Shown in pieces: positions 46,244-55,558 of a stretch of 64,000 nucleotides of DNA. The DNA is from Sphingobium fuliginis (lineage in GTDB: Bacteria > Pseudomonadota > Alphaproteobacteria > Sphingomonadales > Sphingomonadaceae), in NCBI RefSeq assembly GCF_004152845.1, contig NZ_SEON01000002.1:778237-842236 (forward strand), in the 5' to 3' direction. The notes below the pieces were generated by a model. It did not search any database. It was not told the DNA's origin and saw only the letters and a program-made list of their open reading frames with translations. Position 1 is the first letter of the stretch. Every line of letters begins with the position of its first letter. The position numbers and the translations under genes were made by a program.

Positions 46244-47404
46244 TCAGGCGGGAGGGCTCAACAGGGCGCGCATGGCGTCCCTTATGGGCACGGGGGGCCG
46301 CCCGCACAAGATGCGGATGCGATCCCCGAGCGTCGAGCGGCCCGCATAGAAGCGGCCGATAAGGGAGGGATCAAGCCGATAGAAACGTTCGAAGATGCGC
46401 CAGCGCTGGTCCGGTCTGGCCGCGCCGAACAGCATGCGGCCGAGCAACCGGTAATAAGCGCCCTGCCGCCAATGGTCCCGCGCCCAACCGCGCGTGGCCT
46501 GGGCGAGCAGTTGCCCCTCCACCGGCCATTCATTCGCCAGGCGCAGCGCGAAGCGCACCGCATCGGGCAGGGAATAGCCGGTCATGGGCTGGAATAGCGC
46601 CGCCCTTGCCCCCAGCCGCGCGACCGGATCGTCCTGCGGCCAGAAGCGGTCGAAATCGCCGCCGTGGACGACCGGAAGGACGCCGCTTTCGCCATGGACG
46701 ACCTCCTCCACCTGCCAGTCCCGCGCCCGCGCATAGGCGGCGATCCGGGCGCCGAGCATGGGCACGTCGAGGTTCGGCGTGTCGCTATAATAAGTATCCT
46801 CGACGAAGACGGTCCGTTCGTCCCAGGGCAGCAGATAGACGAAGCGATAGCCGTCCATCTGCTCGACCGTGGCGTCCATGACGACCGGACGGGAAAGGCC
46901 GTGCGGGGCACGGAGGCGCAGGGTCTGGCCGACGAATTTCTGCCAGCCGCACCGCAGGGCGGAAAGATCGCCGCCCCCTCTGGCGTCGAGCACGGCCTTG
47001 GCGCGGACGACGCGGCCGTCGGACAGGGTGACGCTGGTGGGCGTCAGCCCGGTGGCCTGCGCGCCGGTCAGCACGGCATCGCCAAGCCGCTCCCGGACAT
47101 GGGCGTCGAGGCGCGCCGAGGTGATGCTGTTATAAGGCACGGCAAGTTGGCGGCAGTGGCCGGGGAAGCGGACCTCATAACCCTCCGGCCAGCGATGGGC
47201 GATCAGGGGCTCGACCAGCCAGCGGTCCCCGGCGTCAACGTCGCTGTCGAAGAAGGACCAGATATGATTGCCGCCCAGCCGATCGTCGCTTTCCAGCAGG
47301 CGCAGGGAGACATGCGGGTGGCGCGCCGCGAGGGCGAGCGCGGTCAGGCTGCCGGCAAGGCCGCCGCCCACTATCGCCACGTCGCAATCGGTCATGGTCG
47401 CCAT
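46244..47404 (-). CDS. crtY: lycopene beta-cyclase
   Basis: Forms the beta-ionone rings of beta-carotene from lycopene. The 386-residue CrtY-type product has the dinucleotide site DVAIVGGGLAGSLTALAL, LLESDDRLGGNHIWSFFDSD, the flavin-linked RVVRAKAVLDARG and the segment PMTGYSLPDAVRFALRLA. The first ATG (47404) has AAGGG 4 bases upstream. It is the first gene of the crt unit and is divergent from dmeR, with 75 bases between them. Confidence 0.95.
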   Translation of the reverse strand: MATMTDCDVAIVGGGLAGSLTALALAARHPHVSLRLLESDDRLGGNHIWSFFDSDVDAGDRWLVEPLIAHRWPEGYEVRFPGHCRQLAVPYNSITSARLDAHVRERLGDAVLTGAQATGLTPTSVTLSDGRVVRAKAVLDARGGGDLSALRCGWQKFVGQTLRLRAPHGLSRPVVMDATVEQMDGYRFVYLLPWDERTVFVEDTYYSDTPNLDVPMLGARIAAYARARDWQVEEVVHGESGVLPVVHGGDFDRFWPQDDPVARLGARAALFQPMTGYSLPDAVRFALRLANEWPVEGQLLAQATRGWARDHWRQGAYYRLLGRMLFGAARPDQRWRIFERFYRLDPSLIGRFYAGRSTLGDRIRILCGRPPVPIRDAMRALLSPPA

Positions 47405-47459
47405 CGCACCCTTGTTAGGGGCTGCGCGGGGAAATGCACGGATTGATTTTCACACCGGC

Positions 47460-47482
47460 ATAGTATAGGGGGGTACCCTATG
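47460..47482. promoter_or_regulatory. DmeR operator overlapping the dmeR ribosome binding site
   Basis: ATAGTATAGGGGGGTACCC continues into CTATG; ATAGGG (47465-47470) and CCCTAT (47476-47481) form a palindrome around GGGTA. A G-tract with AT-rich flanks is the operator type of RcnR and DmeR repressors. The GGGGGG doubles as Shine-Dalgarno and the right half-site includes the dmeR ATG, so bound repressor would cover the initiation region. Confidence 0.75.
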
Positions 47483-47752
47483 CATATCGTGGCGGATCGG
47501 GACAAGCTGCTGGCGCGGGTGCGGCGCATCGCGGGGCAGATCGGCGCCGTAGAACGGCAATTGTCGGGCGATGCGGGTTGTTCGGAAACGCTGCAACTCG
47601 TCGCCTCCGTGCGGGGTGCGGTCGGCAGCCTGATGGAAGAATTGATCGAGCAGCATATGCGCGAACATGTCGCCCGGCCGGGCATCAGCGACGCAGCGCG
47701 AGAGACCGCGGCGGAGGAAATGCTGGCGCTGATCCGGCGCTACGGGAAATGA
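47480..47752 (+). CDS. dmeR: RcnR/CsoR-family nickel/cobalt repressor DmeR
   Basis: A 90-residue all-helical metal sensor. The ligands of RcnR (His3, Cys35, His60, His64) are found here as His2, Cys34 (DAGCSETLQ), His59 and His63 (EQHMREH), the H-C-H-H fingerprint for Ni2+/Co2+ rather than the C-H-C set of copper-binding CsoR. The RVRRIAGQIGAVERQL helix is typical. Metal binding should release the operator at 47460-47482. Its stop overlaps the dmeF start (ATGA), so both are translationally coupled. Confidence 0.9.
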   Translation: MHIVADRDKLLARVRRIAGQIGAVERQLSGDAGCSETLQLVASVRGAVGSLMEELIEQHMREHVARPGISDAARETAAEEMLALIRRYGK

Positions 47753-48744
47753 GCATGCACGACGACCATGGCCATGGCGGCCACCATCATCCCGAGGGCC
47801 ATGATCATGTGCATGGCATTCCGGTGGCCAATGCGGATGATGGCGAGGAAAGCCATTATTTCGACCATATCTACCTGACGCGCGGACATGACGAGAATGC
47901 CCGCAAGACGATCTGGGTGGTGTGGCTGACCGCGGCGACCATGGTGGTCGAGATCGTCTTCGGCTGGCTGACCGGGTCGATGGCGCTGCTGGCCGACGGC
48001 TTCCACATGGCGACCCATGCCGGCGCGCTGGCGGTGGCGGCCGCCGCCTATGGCTATGCCCGGCGGCATGCGCGCAACCCGCGCTATACGTTCGGGACAG
48101 GCAAGGTGGGCGACCTGTCCGGCTTCGCATCCGCGCTGATCCTGGCCTTCACCGCCCTGTTCATCGCCGTCGAGTCCGTGATGCGCTTCTTCGAACCGGT
48201 GAAGGTGGCCTTTGGCGAAGCGACGCTGGTCGCGGTGATCGGCCTGATCATCAACCTGATCAGCGCCCTGCTGCTGGGACACGACCATAGCCATGATCAC
48301 GGGCATGATCACGGGCATGATCATGATCACAGGCATGGCCATGCCGACAATAATCTGCGCGCCGCCTATGTGCATGTGCTGACCGACGCGCTGACGTCGG
48401 TGCTGGCGATCATGGCGTTGCTGGCGGGGCGCTATATGGGCTGGTGGTGGCTGGACCCCGCCGTCGGCCTGCTGGGCGCGGTGGTGATCGCGCGCTGGGC
48501 CTGGGGGCTGATGAAGGATACCGCCGCGATCCTGCTCGACACGGCCGAACCGGCGCTGATGGCGCGGATCAAGGCGCTGGCCGAGACGGAAGGGGCGACC
48601 ATCCGCGACCTGCATGTCTGGCGCATCGGGCCGCATGCCCATGCCGCGATCGTCAGCCTGGCCCCCGGCGCCGATGTCGCCGCCGTGCGCCGCCAGGTCC
48701 GCGCCCTGCCGCGCATGGAGCATGTGACGGTGGAGTGCGGATAG
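47749..48744 (+). CDS. dmeF: cation diffusion facilitator DmeF (Co/Ni exporter)
   Basis: A proton-coupled metal exporter of the CDF family. The 331-residue product has a His-rich N terminus (MHDDHGHGGHHHPEGHDHVH), six membrane helices, the intramembrane sites in LLADGFHMATHAGAL (HxxxD-type pair on helix 2) and VHVLTDALTSVLA (helix 5), a His-rich loop between helices 4 and 5 (HDHSHDHGHDHGHDHDHRHG) and a C-terminal cytoplasmic domain. The ATG at 47749 overlaps the dmeR stop. Pairing with an H-C-H-H repressor indicates Co/Ni rather than Zn. Confidence 0.92.
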   Translation: MSMHDDHGHGGHHHPEGHDHVHGIPVANADDGEESHYFDHIYLTRGHDENARKTIWVVWLTAATMVVEIVFGWLTGSMALLADGFHMATHAGALAVAAAAYGYARRHARNPRYTFGTGKVGDLSGFASALILAFTALFIAVESVMRFFEPVKVAFGEATLVAVIGLIINLISALLLGHDHSHDHGHDHGHDHDHRHGHADNNLRAAYVHVLTDALTSVLAIMALLAGRYMGWWWLDPAVGLLGAVVIARWAWGLMKDTAAILLDTAEPALMARIKALAETEGATIRDLHVWRIGPHAHAAIVSLAPGADVAAVRRQVRALPRMEHVTVECG

Positions 48745-48918
48745 CCAGCCCGCAGACTCCGCTACCGAAGAGATAATCCTTAAGAGTTAGAGCAGCGAAA
48801 CCGCCGGGTTAAGGCGGAAATTCACCACGATGGCAGATCGGCATGGCTTGACTCGACTCGGGCGGCCATTCAATTTCCCTTACGGAAATCTATAAAATAC
48901 CGTCGGAGAGGAGGCTTT

Positions 48919-49173
48919 ATGCCGGTTGCAAAGCCCTTTGCGGGAAAGGTTTTTCACGCCCTCTTGATGGAATGTTTCGCTGAACAGCGAAGGCCCACCG
49001 CCGATGAAGTGGACTCGGTCGCCTCCAAAATCTGGCAGGACAGTCATGGATCGATGACCGGGCAGGATTGGCGGGATGTGGCAAGGGGAAGCGACGCCCA
49101 CCGGCAGATGATCAATGCGGCTCTGATGGCGTTCGGGTCGGCTCCGGCGGAAATGCATAGGGAGATATCCTGA
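48919..49173 (+). CDS. small protein of unknown function
   Basis: An 84-residue protein: AKPFAGKVFHALLMECFAEQ, then ADEVDSVASKIWQDSHGSMT and WRDVARGSDAHRQMINAALM. It has no signal peptide and looks helical and soluble. The start is well supported by GGAGAGGAGG 4 bases before the ATG. It stands alone after dmeF; no terminator or partner gene is obvious. Family unknown to me. Confidence 0.7.
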   Translation: MPVAKPFAGKVFHALLMECFAEQRRPTADEVDSVASKIWQDSHGSMTGQDWRDVARGSDAHRQMINAALMAFGSAPAEMHREIS

Positions 49174-49351
49174 CGCTCGGTCGATGTTGAAGCCAAGGCG
49201 GGGATGACCGGCGCTGGCTCCATCCTCATGATGGGGTTTGAATGGCGACTGTTCCCTATCAGCCATTGTGAGGCGCGAAGTAGACGCATCAGCCCGAAGA
49301 AAATTCTCCGTAGCATCTTGAAACTGAAATAGCTCTTCCTATTTCCCTCTT

Positions 49352-49382
49352 GTCCCGGCCTTCTCCCCCCTCCCGCCGGGAC
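49352..49382 (+). terminator. GTCCCGGC hairpin
   Basis: GTCCCGGC (49352-49359) pairs with GCCGGGAC (49375-49382) around a C-rich loop of 15 bases, followed by ATCCCTCTTTG. Its loop and T content make it a moderate terminator candidate. Confidence 0.45.
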
Positions 49383-49395
49383 ATCCCTCTTTGTG

Positions 49396-49430
49396 GCCCC
49401 GGCGTTCCCTTGCGCCGGGGCTGCTTTTTT
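49396..49430 (+). terminator. intrinsic terminator upstream of the repeat
   Basis: GCCCCGGCG (49396-49404) pairs with CGCCGGGGC (49413-49421) around TTCCCTTG-like bases, followed by TGCTTTTTT. A strong plus-strand terminator; its T run abuts the composite repeat at 49431. Confidence 0.8.
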
Positions 49431-49534
49431 AAGAGCATCGTGCGCAAAAGTGGGAACCGGTTTTGCGCTTAAACGATGCGGCAACAAAAGCTTAGAGCGC
49501 GCGGCCTGCGTCTGATGTAACGCAGCGCGCTCTA
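49431..49534. repeat. composite intergenic repeat (box B + box A, inverse orientation)
   Basis: The left part (AAGAGCATCGTGCGCAAAAG then TGGGAACCGGTTTTGCGC) is box B; the right part (TAGAGCGCGCGGCCTGCGTC to ACGCAGCGCGCTCTA) is box A. Both match the element at 17234-17349 when read on the minus strand. The last three bases (49532-49534) supply the TAG stop of the YhiN gene. Confidence 0.8.
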
Positions 49535-50716
49535 GAGATATTGGGCCGCTACCCAGCCGCTCGCCCAGGCCCATTGGAAATTATAGCCGCCCAGCCAGCC
49601 GGTGACGTCGACCGCTTCCCCTATGGCGTAAAGGCCGGGCAGGTGGCGCGCTTCCATCGTTTGCGAGGACAATCCCGCGGTCGAAATGCCGCCGATTGTG
49701 ACCTCCGCCTTGGCGAAGCCTTCGGTGCCATTGGGCGTGAAGGGCCAGGCCGACAGGCGGCGTTCGGCGTCCTGCAGCTTGCGATCCGGGATGTTGCCCA
49801 GGTCGCCGGGAAGCGCCAGCCGCTCCGCCAAGGCGTCGGCCAGACGGTCGGGCAGGTGGCCGCGCAGGCATTGCGTCAGCGTGGCGCGCGGCCTGCCGCG
49901 CTTCGCCTCCGTCAGCCAGCCTTGCGGCTGGTCGGGCAGGAGGTCGAGAGCGATGGCATCGCCATGCCGCCAATAGGATGAAATCTGCAGGATCGCCGGG
50001 CCGGATAGGCCCCGGTGGGTGAGCAGCGCGGCTTCGCGGAAGGCGGTCTTGCCATGGCGGGCGATGACCTCGGTCGAGACGCCGGAGAGCGAGCGGAAGA
50101 GCAGCTCTTCGCCGCCGAGGGTCAGGGGCACCAGCGCCGGTCGGGGTTCCACCACCTTGAGCCCGAACTGGCGGGCGAGGTCATAGGCAAGGGCGGTTGC
50201 GCCGATCTTGGGGATGGAGGGGCCGCCGGTGGCGATGACCAGCGCCGGGGCCGTGGCGGTCCTGTCGCCATGGGTGACGCAGTACCGGCCGTCGGCATGG
50301 GTGACGGCGGCGATGGCGTGGCCGAGCCGGATCGCGACGCCGCCCGCCTCGCATTCGGCCAGCAGCATGGCGACGATCTGGCGCGCGCTCTGGTCGCAGA
50401 AGAGCTGGCCCAGAGTCTTTTCGTGCCAGGCGATGCCGTGGCGTTCGACAAGCCCGAGGAAATCTTGCGGCGTGTAGCGGCCCAGCGCCGATTTGGCGAA
50501 ATGAGGGTTGGCGGACAGGTAGCGGTCGGGCGCGGTGTGGATATTGGTGAAGTTGCAGCGGCCGCCGCCGGAAATCAGGATTTTCTTCCCTGCCTGGTCG
50601 GCATGGTCGATGACGAGGATGCGCCTGCCCCGCTGGCCCGCCACGGCCGCGCACATCAGGCCAGCGCCGCCAGCGCCCAGGACGATGGCGTCATAGGTTT
50701 CCGCTGGGGAAGCCAT
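49532..50716 (-). CDS. HI0933/YhiN-family flavoprotein
   Basis: A 394-residue FAD-dependent oxidoreductase of the BaiN/YhiN group. It has AIVLGAGGAGLMCAAVAG at the N terminus, the signature KILISGGGRCNFTN, VIATGGPSIPKIGATALAYD and near the end TEGFAKAEVTIGGISTAGLS and GEAVDVTGWLGGYNFQWAWA. Function is poorly defined. The ATG at 50716 overlaps the stop of the upstream gene (TGATG), so the two are coupled. The TAG stop is formed by the edge of the intergenic repeat. Confidence 0.92.
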   Translation of the reverse strand: MASPAETYDAIVLGAGGAGLMCAAVAGQRGRRILVIDHADQAGKKILISGGGRCNFTNIHTAPDRYLSANPHFAKSALGRYTPQDFLGLVERHGIAWHEKTLGQLFCDQSARQIVAMLLAECEAGGVAIRLGHAIAAVTHADGRYCVTHGDRTATAPALVIATGGPSIPKIGATALAYDLARQFGLKVVEPRPALVPLTLGGEELLFRSLSGVSTEVIARHGKTAFREAALLTHRGLSGPAILQISSYWRHGDAIALDLLPDQPQGWLTEAKRGRPRATLTQCLRGHLPDRLADALAERLALPGDLGNIPDRKLQDAERRLSAWPFTPNGTEGFAKAEVTIGGISTAGLSSQTMEARHLPGLYAIGEAVDVTGWLGGYNFQWAWASGWVAAQYL

Positions 50717-51144
50717 CAACCGGCGGCGAGCGCGTCCATGATCTGGCGGACGGGCGTGACGTCATAGCCGGCGGAGGCGGCCTGCTCGGTCAGCGCCGCC
50801 GGATGGTCGCCCGCGCGGGCGCGGGTCAGCGCCCAGAGCAAGGTGCTGCGCGTGCCGGAACGGCAATAGGCGAGTATCTTGCCCTCGCCCGCCTGCTCCA
50901 GCGCGGCGGCCATGCCGTCGAGCTGCCAGGGCGCGAAGCCGCCATGGGCCACGGGGACGGCGGCATAGGCGATGCCGGCGGCCCTGGCTGCGGCTTCGAT
51001 CTCCGCGCCGTTGGTCTGGCCCGGCTCCTCGTCGTCGGGGCGGTTGTTGATGATCACCGTCACGCCCAGCGCCTTGGCTTCCGCCACCTGATCGACGCTG
51101 ATCTGTGGGGAGACGTAGAGGCTTTTGGTGAGCTGGCGGAACAT
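50716..51144 (-). CDS. TIGR01244 / DUF442 phosphatase-like sulfur transferase
   Basis: The 142-residue product begins MFRQLTKSLYVSPQISVDQV and has VTVIINNRPDDEEPGQTNG and the loop AYCRSGTRSTLLWAL, a CxxGxRS P-loop like those of dual-specificity phosphatases and rhodanese-like Blh proteins. Members next to persulfide dioxygenases act in sulfide detoxification, but no such partner is here; the neighbour is a flavoprotein. AGGAG 8 bases upstream supports the start at 51144. Confidence 0.88.
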   Translation of the reverse strand: MFRQLTKSLYVSPQISVDQVAEAKALGVTVIINNRPDDEEPGQTNGAEIEAAARAAGIAYAAVPVAHGGFAPWQLDGMAAALEQAGEGKILAYCRSGTRSTLLWALTRARAGDHPAALTEQAASAGYDVTPVRQIMDALAAG

Positions 51145-51217
51145 GGGCGGGACTCCTTTTCGGGTCTCCTTGCGCTTGTGGGCGGCGGGATTCAAGAGGG
51201 TAGGCTACAGAGCAGCA

Positions 51218-51235
51218 TGCTCCTTCGCAGGAGCA
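51218..51235. repeat. TGCTCCT/AGGAGCA palindrome
   Basis: TGCTCCT (51218-51224) and AGGAGCA (51229-51235) face around TCGC in the gap between recQ and the DUF442 gene. It belongs with the hairpins at 17826 and 57628. Confidence 0.5.
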
Positions 51236-51251
51236 GGTCAATTCTTCCGTT

Positions 51252-53024
<1,773 letters not shown>

Positions 53025-53060
53025 GGGAAGGGGCTGTAGCGCTTTGAGGGGATTGGGGCC

Positions 53061-53109
53061 AGCTTCCCACATGGTCATCCCAGCGAAAGCCGGGATGACC
53101 ATGGAAGCT
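53061..53109. repeat. nested inverted repeat upstream of recQ
   Basis: AGCTTCC (53061-53067) / GGAAGCT (53103-53109) enclose ATGGTCATCCC (53071-53081) / GGGATGACCAT (53092-53102). The CATCCC-GGGATG core is a common dispersed palindrome. It fills the gap between the small Cys-protein gene and recQ. Confidence 0.65.
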
Positions 53110-53423
53110 CAAGGCTCCAGCAGACAGCCCCAGCCCTTGCGATAGCGCGCCGTGCGCGAAGCGAGCAGCGGAACCGCCGCGTTGACCGATTGCGATTCGG
53201 GCATGTCCTTCAGCGACACGGCCCACATGCCGGGTTCCTTGTCGCCATGACAGCTTTCCATCGACCGGCCTTCCATATAGCGGCAGGAGCAGGTGACGCG
53301 CGCGCCGAAGCCCGCGCCGACCTGGGCATGGGCGCGAAGGGCGCTCCAGTTCCACGCCAGTAGCGCCAGCGGCAGCAGGGCCACCGCCAAAACCCCATAA
53401 ATCCATTTCCGGCGACCGGACAT
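53109..53423 (-). CDS. small membrane-anchored Cys-containing protein
   Basis: The 104-residue product has one N-terminal membrane helix (VLAVALLPLALLAWNW) and an exported part with ordered Cys: VTCSCRYMEGRSMESCHGDK and later KGWGCLLEP. The motif C-x-C-x5-GRS-x3-C looks structural. GGGGAG 1-2 bases before the ATG. Its start faces that of a serine hydrolase gene 38 bases away, and the pair seems to be a conserved neighbourhood in sphingomonads (inference). Function unknown. Confidence 0.72.
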   Translation of the reverse strand: MSGRRKWIYGVLAVALLPLALLAWNWSALRAHAQVGAGFGARVTCSCRYMEGRSMESCHGDKEPGMWAVSLKDMPESQSVNAAVPLLASRTARYRKGWGCLLEP

Positions 53424-53461
53424 GCTCCCCTTTCCCGCGCTCCATGCTAAGGCCGCGGCTT

Positions 53462-54583
53462 ATGAGGCTTGAGCGGAACAGCGTAAAGCGCCTTGGCATG
53501 CCGGGCGGGATTTTGGCGATTCTGGCCGTGGCCGGGTTGTGGACGGTGCGCGCCGCCGGGCCGGAGCCGGTCTACCATGTCGCAGGCGATTCGGACGCGG
53601 ACGCCGCCGCCCTGCGCGCGGCCATCGATCCTTTGTTCGAGGATGCGGTGGGCGAGACCCGGGCGCTGGTCGTCATGCACGATGGCGAAATCGTGGCGGA
53701 GCGCTATGCGCCGGGCTATGGGCCGCGGACGAAGCTGCCGTCCTGGTCCACGGCCAAGAGCGTGACGGCGGTGCTGATCGGGCTGATGGTGTCGGACGGG
53801 CGGCTGGCGCTCGATTCGCCGGTGCCGGTCGCGGCCTGGGGGCAGCCGGGCGATCCGCGAGGGCGCATCACCCTGCGGCAGTTGCTGGCCATGACGTCGG
53901 GCCTCGATCATGTCGAGGACAGGGAACCGCTGGCGGAGGCCGACACGATAAGGATGCTGTTCACCGACGGAGCGCAGGACATGGGCGCCTTTGCGGAGGC
54001 CAAGCCGCTTGCCCATGCGCCTGGGACCGCCTTTTCCTATTCGACCGGCAACAGCGTCATCCTGGCCGACCTGATGGCGCGGATGCTGACCAACAGCACC
54101 GATCCCGACGTGCGGCGGCGGGCGATGCAGATGTTCATCGACGGGCGGCTGAAGATTCCGGCGCGCCTCGACAGCTTGGCGGTGGAATATGATGCGGCCG
54201 GGACGATGATCGGCGGCAGCTTCATGCATATGACGGCGCGGGATTATGCCCGCTTCGGGGAATTGCTGCGCAATCACGGGCGCGGCGTGGCGGGGCATCA
54301 GATCGTGCCGGAAAAGTGGATCGACTATATGCGCGCGCCCTCGCCCCGCAATGCCGCCTATGGCGCGCATCTGTGGCTGAACCGGGACAGCGAGGACAGC
54401 GCGCTGATGCCGGGGCGGGCGCCGCGCAGCCTGTTCGGCTGCGTCGGGCATGGCGGGCAATATATACTGGTTTCGCCTTCGCAGCGCCTGACGGTCGTGC
54501 GGCTGGGCATGTCGCCCACGAAGGAGGAGCGCGATGCGCTGAAGACGGGGCTGGCGAAGCTCGTCGGGCTTTATTCGCGGTGA
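53462..54583 (+). CDS. serine hydrolase, class C beta-lactamase family
   Basis: A 373-residue exported or membrane-anchored enzyme of the penicillin-binding-protein-like serine hydrolases. The nucleophile lies in SWSTAKSVTAVLIG (SxxK), followed by QLLAMTSGLDHVEDRE, the Tyr motif in FSYSTGNSVILADL and the third motif in CVGHGGQYI (HGG). This fits the beta-lactamase/6-aminohexanoate hydrolase/esterase superfamily; true beta-lactamase activity is not implied. ATG 53462 has AAGG 9 bases upstream; 53444 is an alternative. Confidence 0.88.
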   Translation: MRLERNSVKRLGMPGGILAILAVAGLWTVRAAGPEPVYHVAGDSDADAAALRAAIDPLFEDAVGETRALVVMHDGEIVAERYAPGYGPRTKLPSWSTAKSVTAVLIGLMVSDGRLALDSPVPVAAWGQPGDPRGRITLRQLLAMTSGLDHVEDREPLAEADTIRMLFTDGAQDMGAFAEAKPLAHAPGTAFSYSTGNSVILADLMARMLTNSTDPDVRRRAMQMFIDGRLKIPARLDSLAVEYDAAGTMIGGSFMHMTARDYARFGELLRNHGRGVAGHQIVPEKWIDYMRAPSPRNAAYGAHLWLNRDSEDSALMPGRAPRSLFGCVGHGGQYILVSPSQRLTVVRLGMSPTKEERDALKTGLAKLVGLYSR

Positions 54584-54658
54584 ACTGACCTCTATTTTCT
54601 TTGCGCAGGGTCGCCGGTTGGCTGGAATTGGCCGGACGGCCTCAGCCATCGCCACCTC

Positions 54659-55447
54659 TCAAAGCAGGAAATTGCCTTCGATCACCGTGCGGCAGGCGCC
54701 CGTCAGGATCACCCGGTCGCCTGAAAGCCGGCACGTTAAGCGCCCGCCGCGCTGCGATGCCTGAAATGCCGTCAGCCTGATCTTGTCGAGCCGCTTCGCC
54801 CAATAGGGCGTGAGCAGGCAATGGGCGGAGCCGGTCACCGGGTCTTCGTCTATGCCCGCGCCAGGAACGAAGACGCGGCTCACCATGTCGCTGTCCTCGC
54901 CGGGTGCGGTGGCGATGAGCAGCAGGGGCCCCGCCTTCTTCAGCGTCGCGAAGTCCGGTTCCAGCGCATGGATCGCGGCGGCATCGCGATAGACGAAGAT
55001 CGCGAAGCCGCCCTCGCGCCACTGGGTTTCGAGGACGTCCCCGCCCATCGCCGCCGCCAGCTCCGGCAGCGGGCTGGGCGCGGTCGGCCAGGCCGGGAGC
55101 GAGAGGCCATAGCCGTCGCGGTCCCGCGACACGGTCAGGATGCCCGCTTCCCGCGTGCGGAAGCGGACGGCGGTACGCCCGCCCATCAGCACATGGCCGC
55201 TCGCCAGCGTGGCGTGGCCGCAGAGCTTGACCTCCACGGCGGGCGTGAACCAGCGCAGCGCATAGTCCGCCTCCGGATCGTCGGGCGTGGGCACGGTGAA
55301 GGCGGTTTCGGACAGATTATTTTCCGCCGCTATCGCCTGAAGCGTCGCATCGTCCAGCCATCGGCCGAGCGGCATGACCGCGGCCGGATTGCCGGTGAAG
55401 GGAGCGTCGGCGAAGGCGTCGACCTGAATGATGGGCAGGCTGGTCAC
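54659..55447 (-). CDS. PhzF family isomerase-like protein
   Basis: The 262-residue product has the PhzF fold marks: QVDAFADAPFTGNPAAVMPL, AAENNLSETAFTV with the catalytic Glu, RWFTPAVEVKLCGHATLASG and GIDEDPVTGSAHCLLTPYW. PhzF enzymes isomerise trans-2,3-dihydro-3-hydroxyanthranilate, but most members outside phenazine clusters have unknown substrates, and no phz genes are here. The start is taken as GTG at 55447 with AAAGGA 6 bases upstream; TTG at 55453 is also possible. Confidence 0.9.
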   Translation of the reverse strand: MTSLPIIQVDAFADAPFTGNPAAVMPLGRWLDDATLQAIAAENNLSETAFTVPTPDDPEADYALRWFTPAVEVKLCGHATLASGHVLMGGRTAVRFRTREAGILTVSRDRDGYGLSLPAWPTAPSPLPELAAAMGGDVLETQWREGGFAIFVYRDAAAIHALEPDFATLKKAGPLLLIATAPGEDSDMVSRVFVPGAGIDEDPVTGSAHCLLTPYWAKRLDKIRLTAFQASQRGGRLTCRLSGDRVILTGACRTVIEGNFLL

Positions 55448-55558
55448 GGGCAATCCTTTGGTTTTCGGGCCATCATGACGATGCGTTCGATGCGGGGACA
55501 GGGCCGGTCCGCCGAAAATGGCTTGGCGTCGCCCGGCTCCTCAGGCCAGGCCCGCTCC

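Larger units (their letters stand above)
49174..49531. other. intergenic region with terminators and a repeat element
   Basis: This gap of 358 bases holds two GC hairpins (49352-49382, 49396-49430) and the composite repeat at 49431-49534. A small RNA ending at the 49396 terminator is conceivable because two terminator-like hairpins follow a stretch of 170 bases without a gene, but I have no direct evidence for one. Confidence 0.45.

Noticed and set aside
48270..48345. Possible tandem DNA repeat or CRISPR-like array (CATGATCACGGG units)
   Set aside because: It lies inside dmeF and encodes the His-Asp-His-Gly metal-binding loop; the periodicity follows codons.
48919..49173. Possible toxin-antitoxin role of the small gene after dmeF
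   Set aside because: It has no partner gene, no toxin or DNA-binding motif, and a normal stand-alone ribosome binding site.
53462..54583. Annotation as a beta-lactamase resistance gene
   Set aside because: The serine hydrolase superfamily is broad; the motifs do not distinguish a beta-lactamase from an esterase or amidase.
54659..55447. Phenazine biosynthesis cluster suggested by PhzF
   Set aside because: No other phz genes are present, and lone PhzF homologues are widespread with unrelated or unknown roles.
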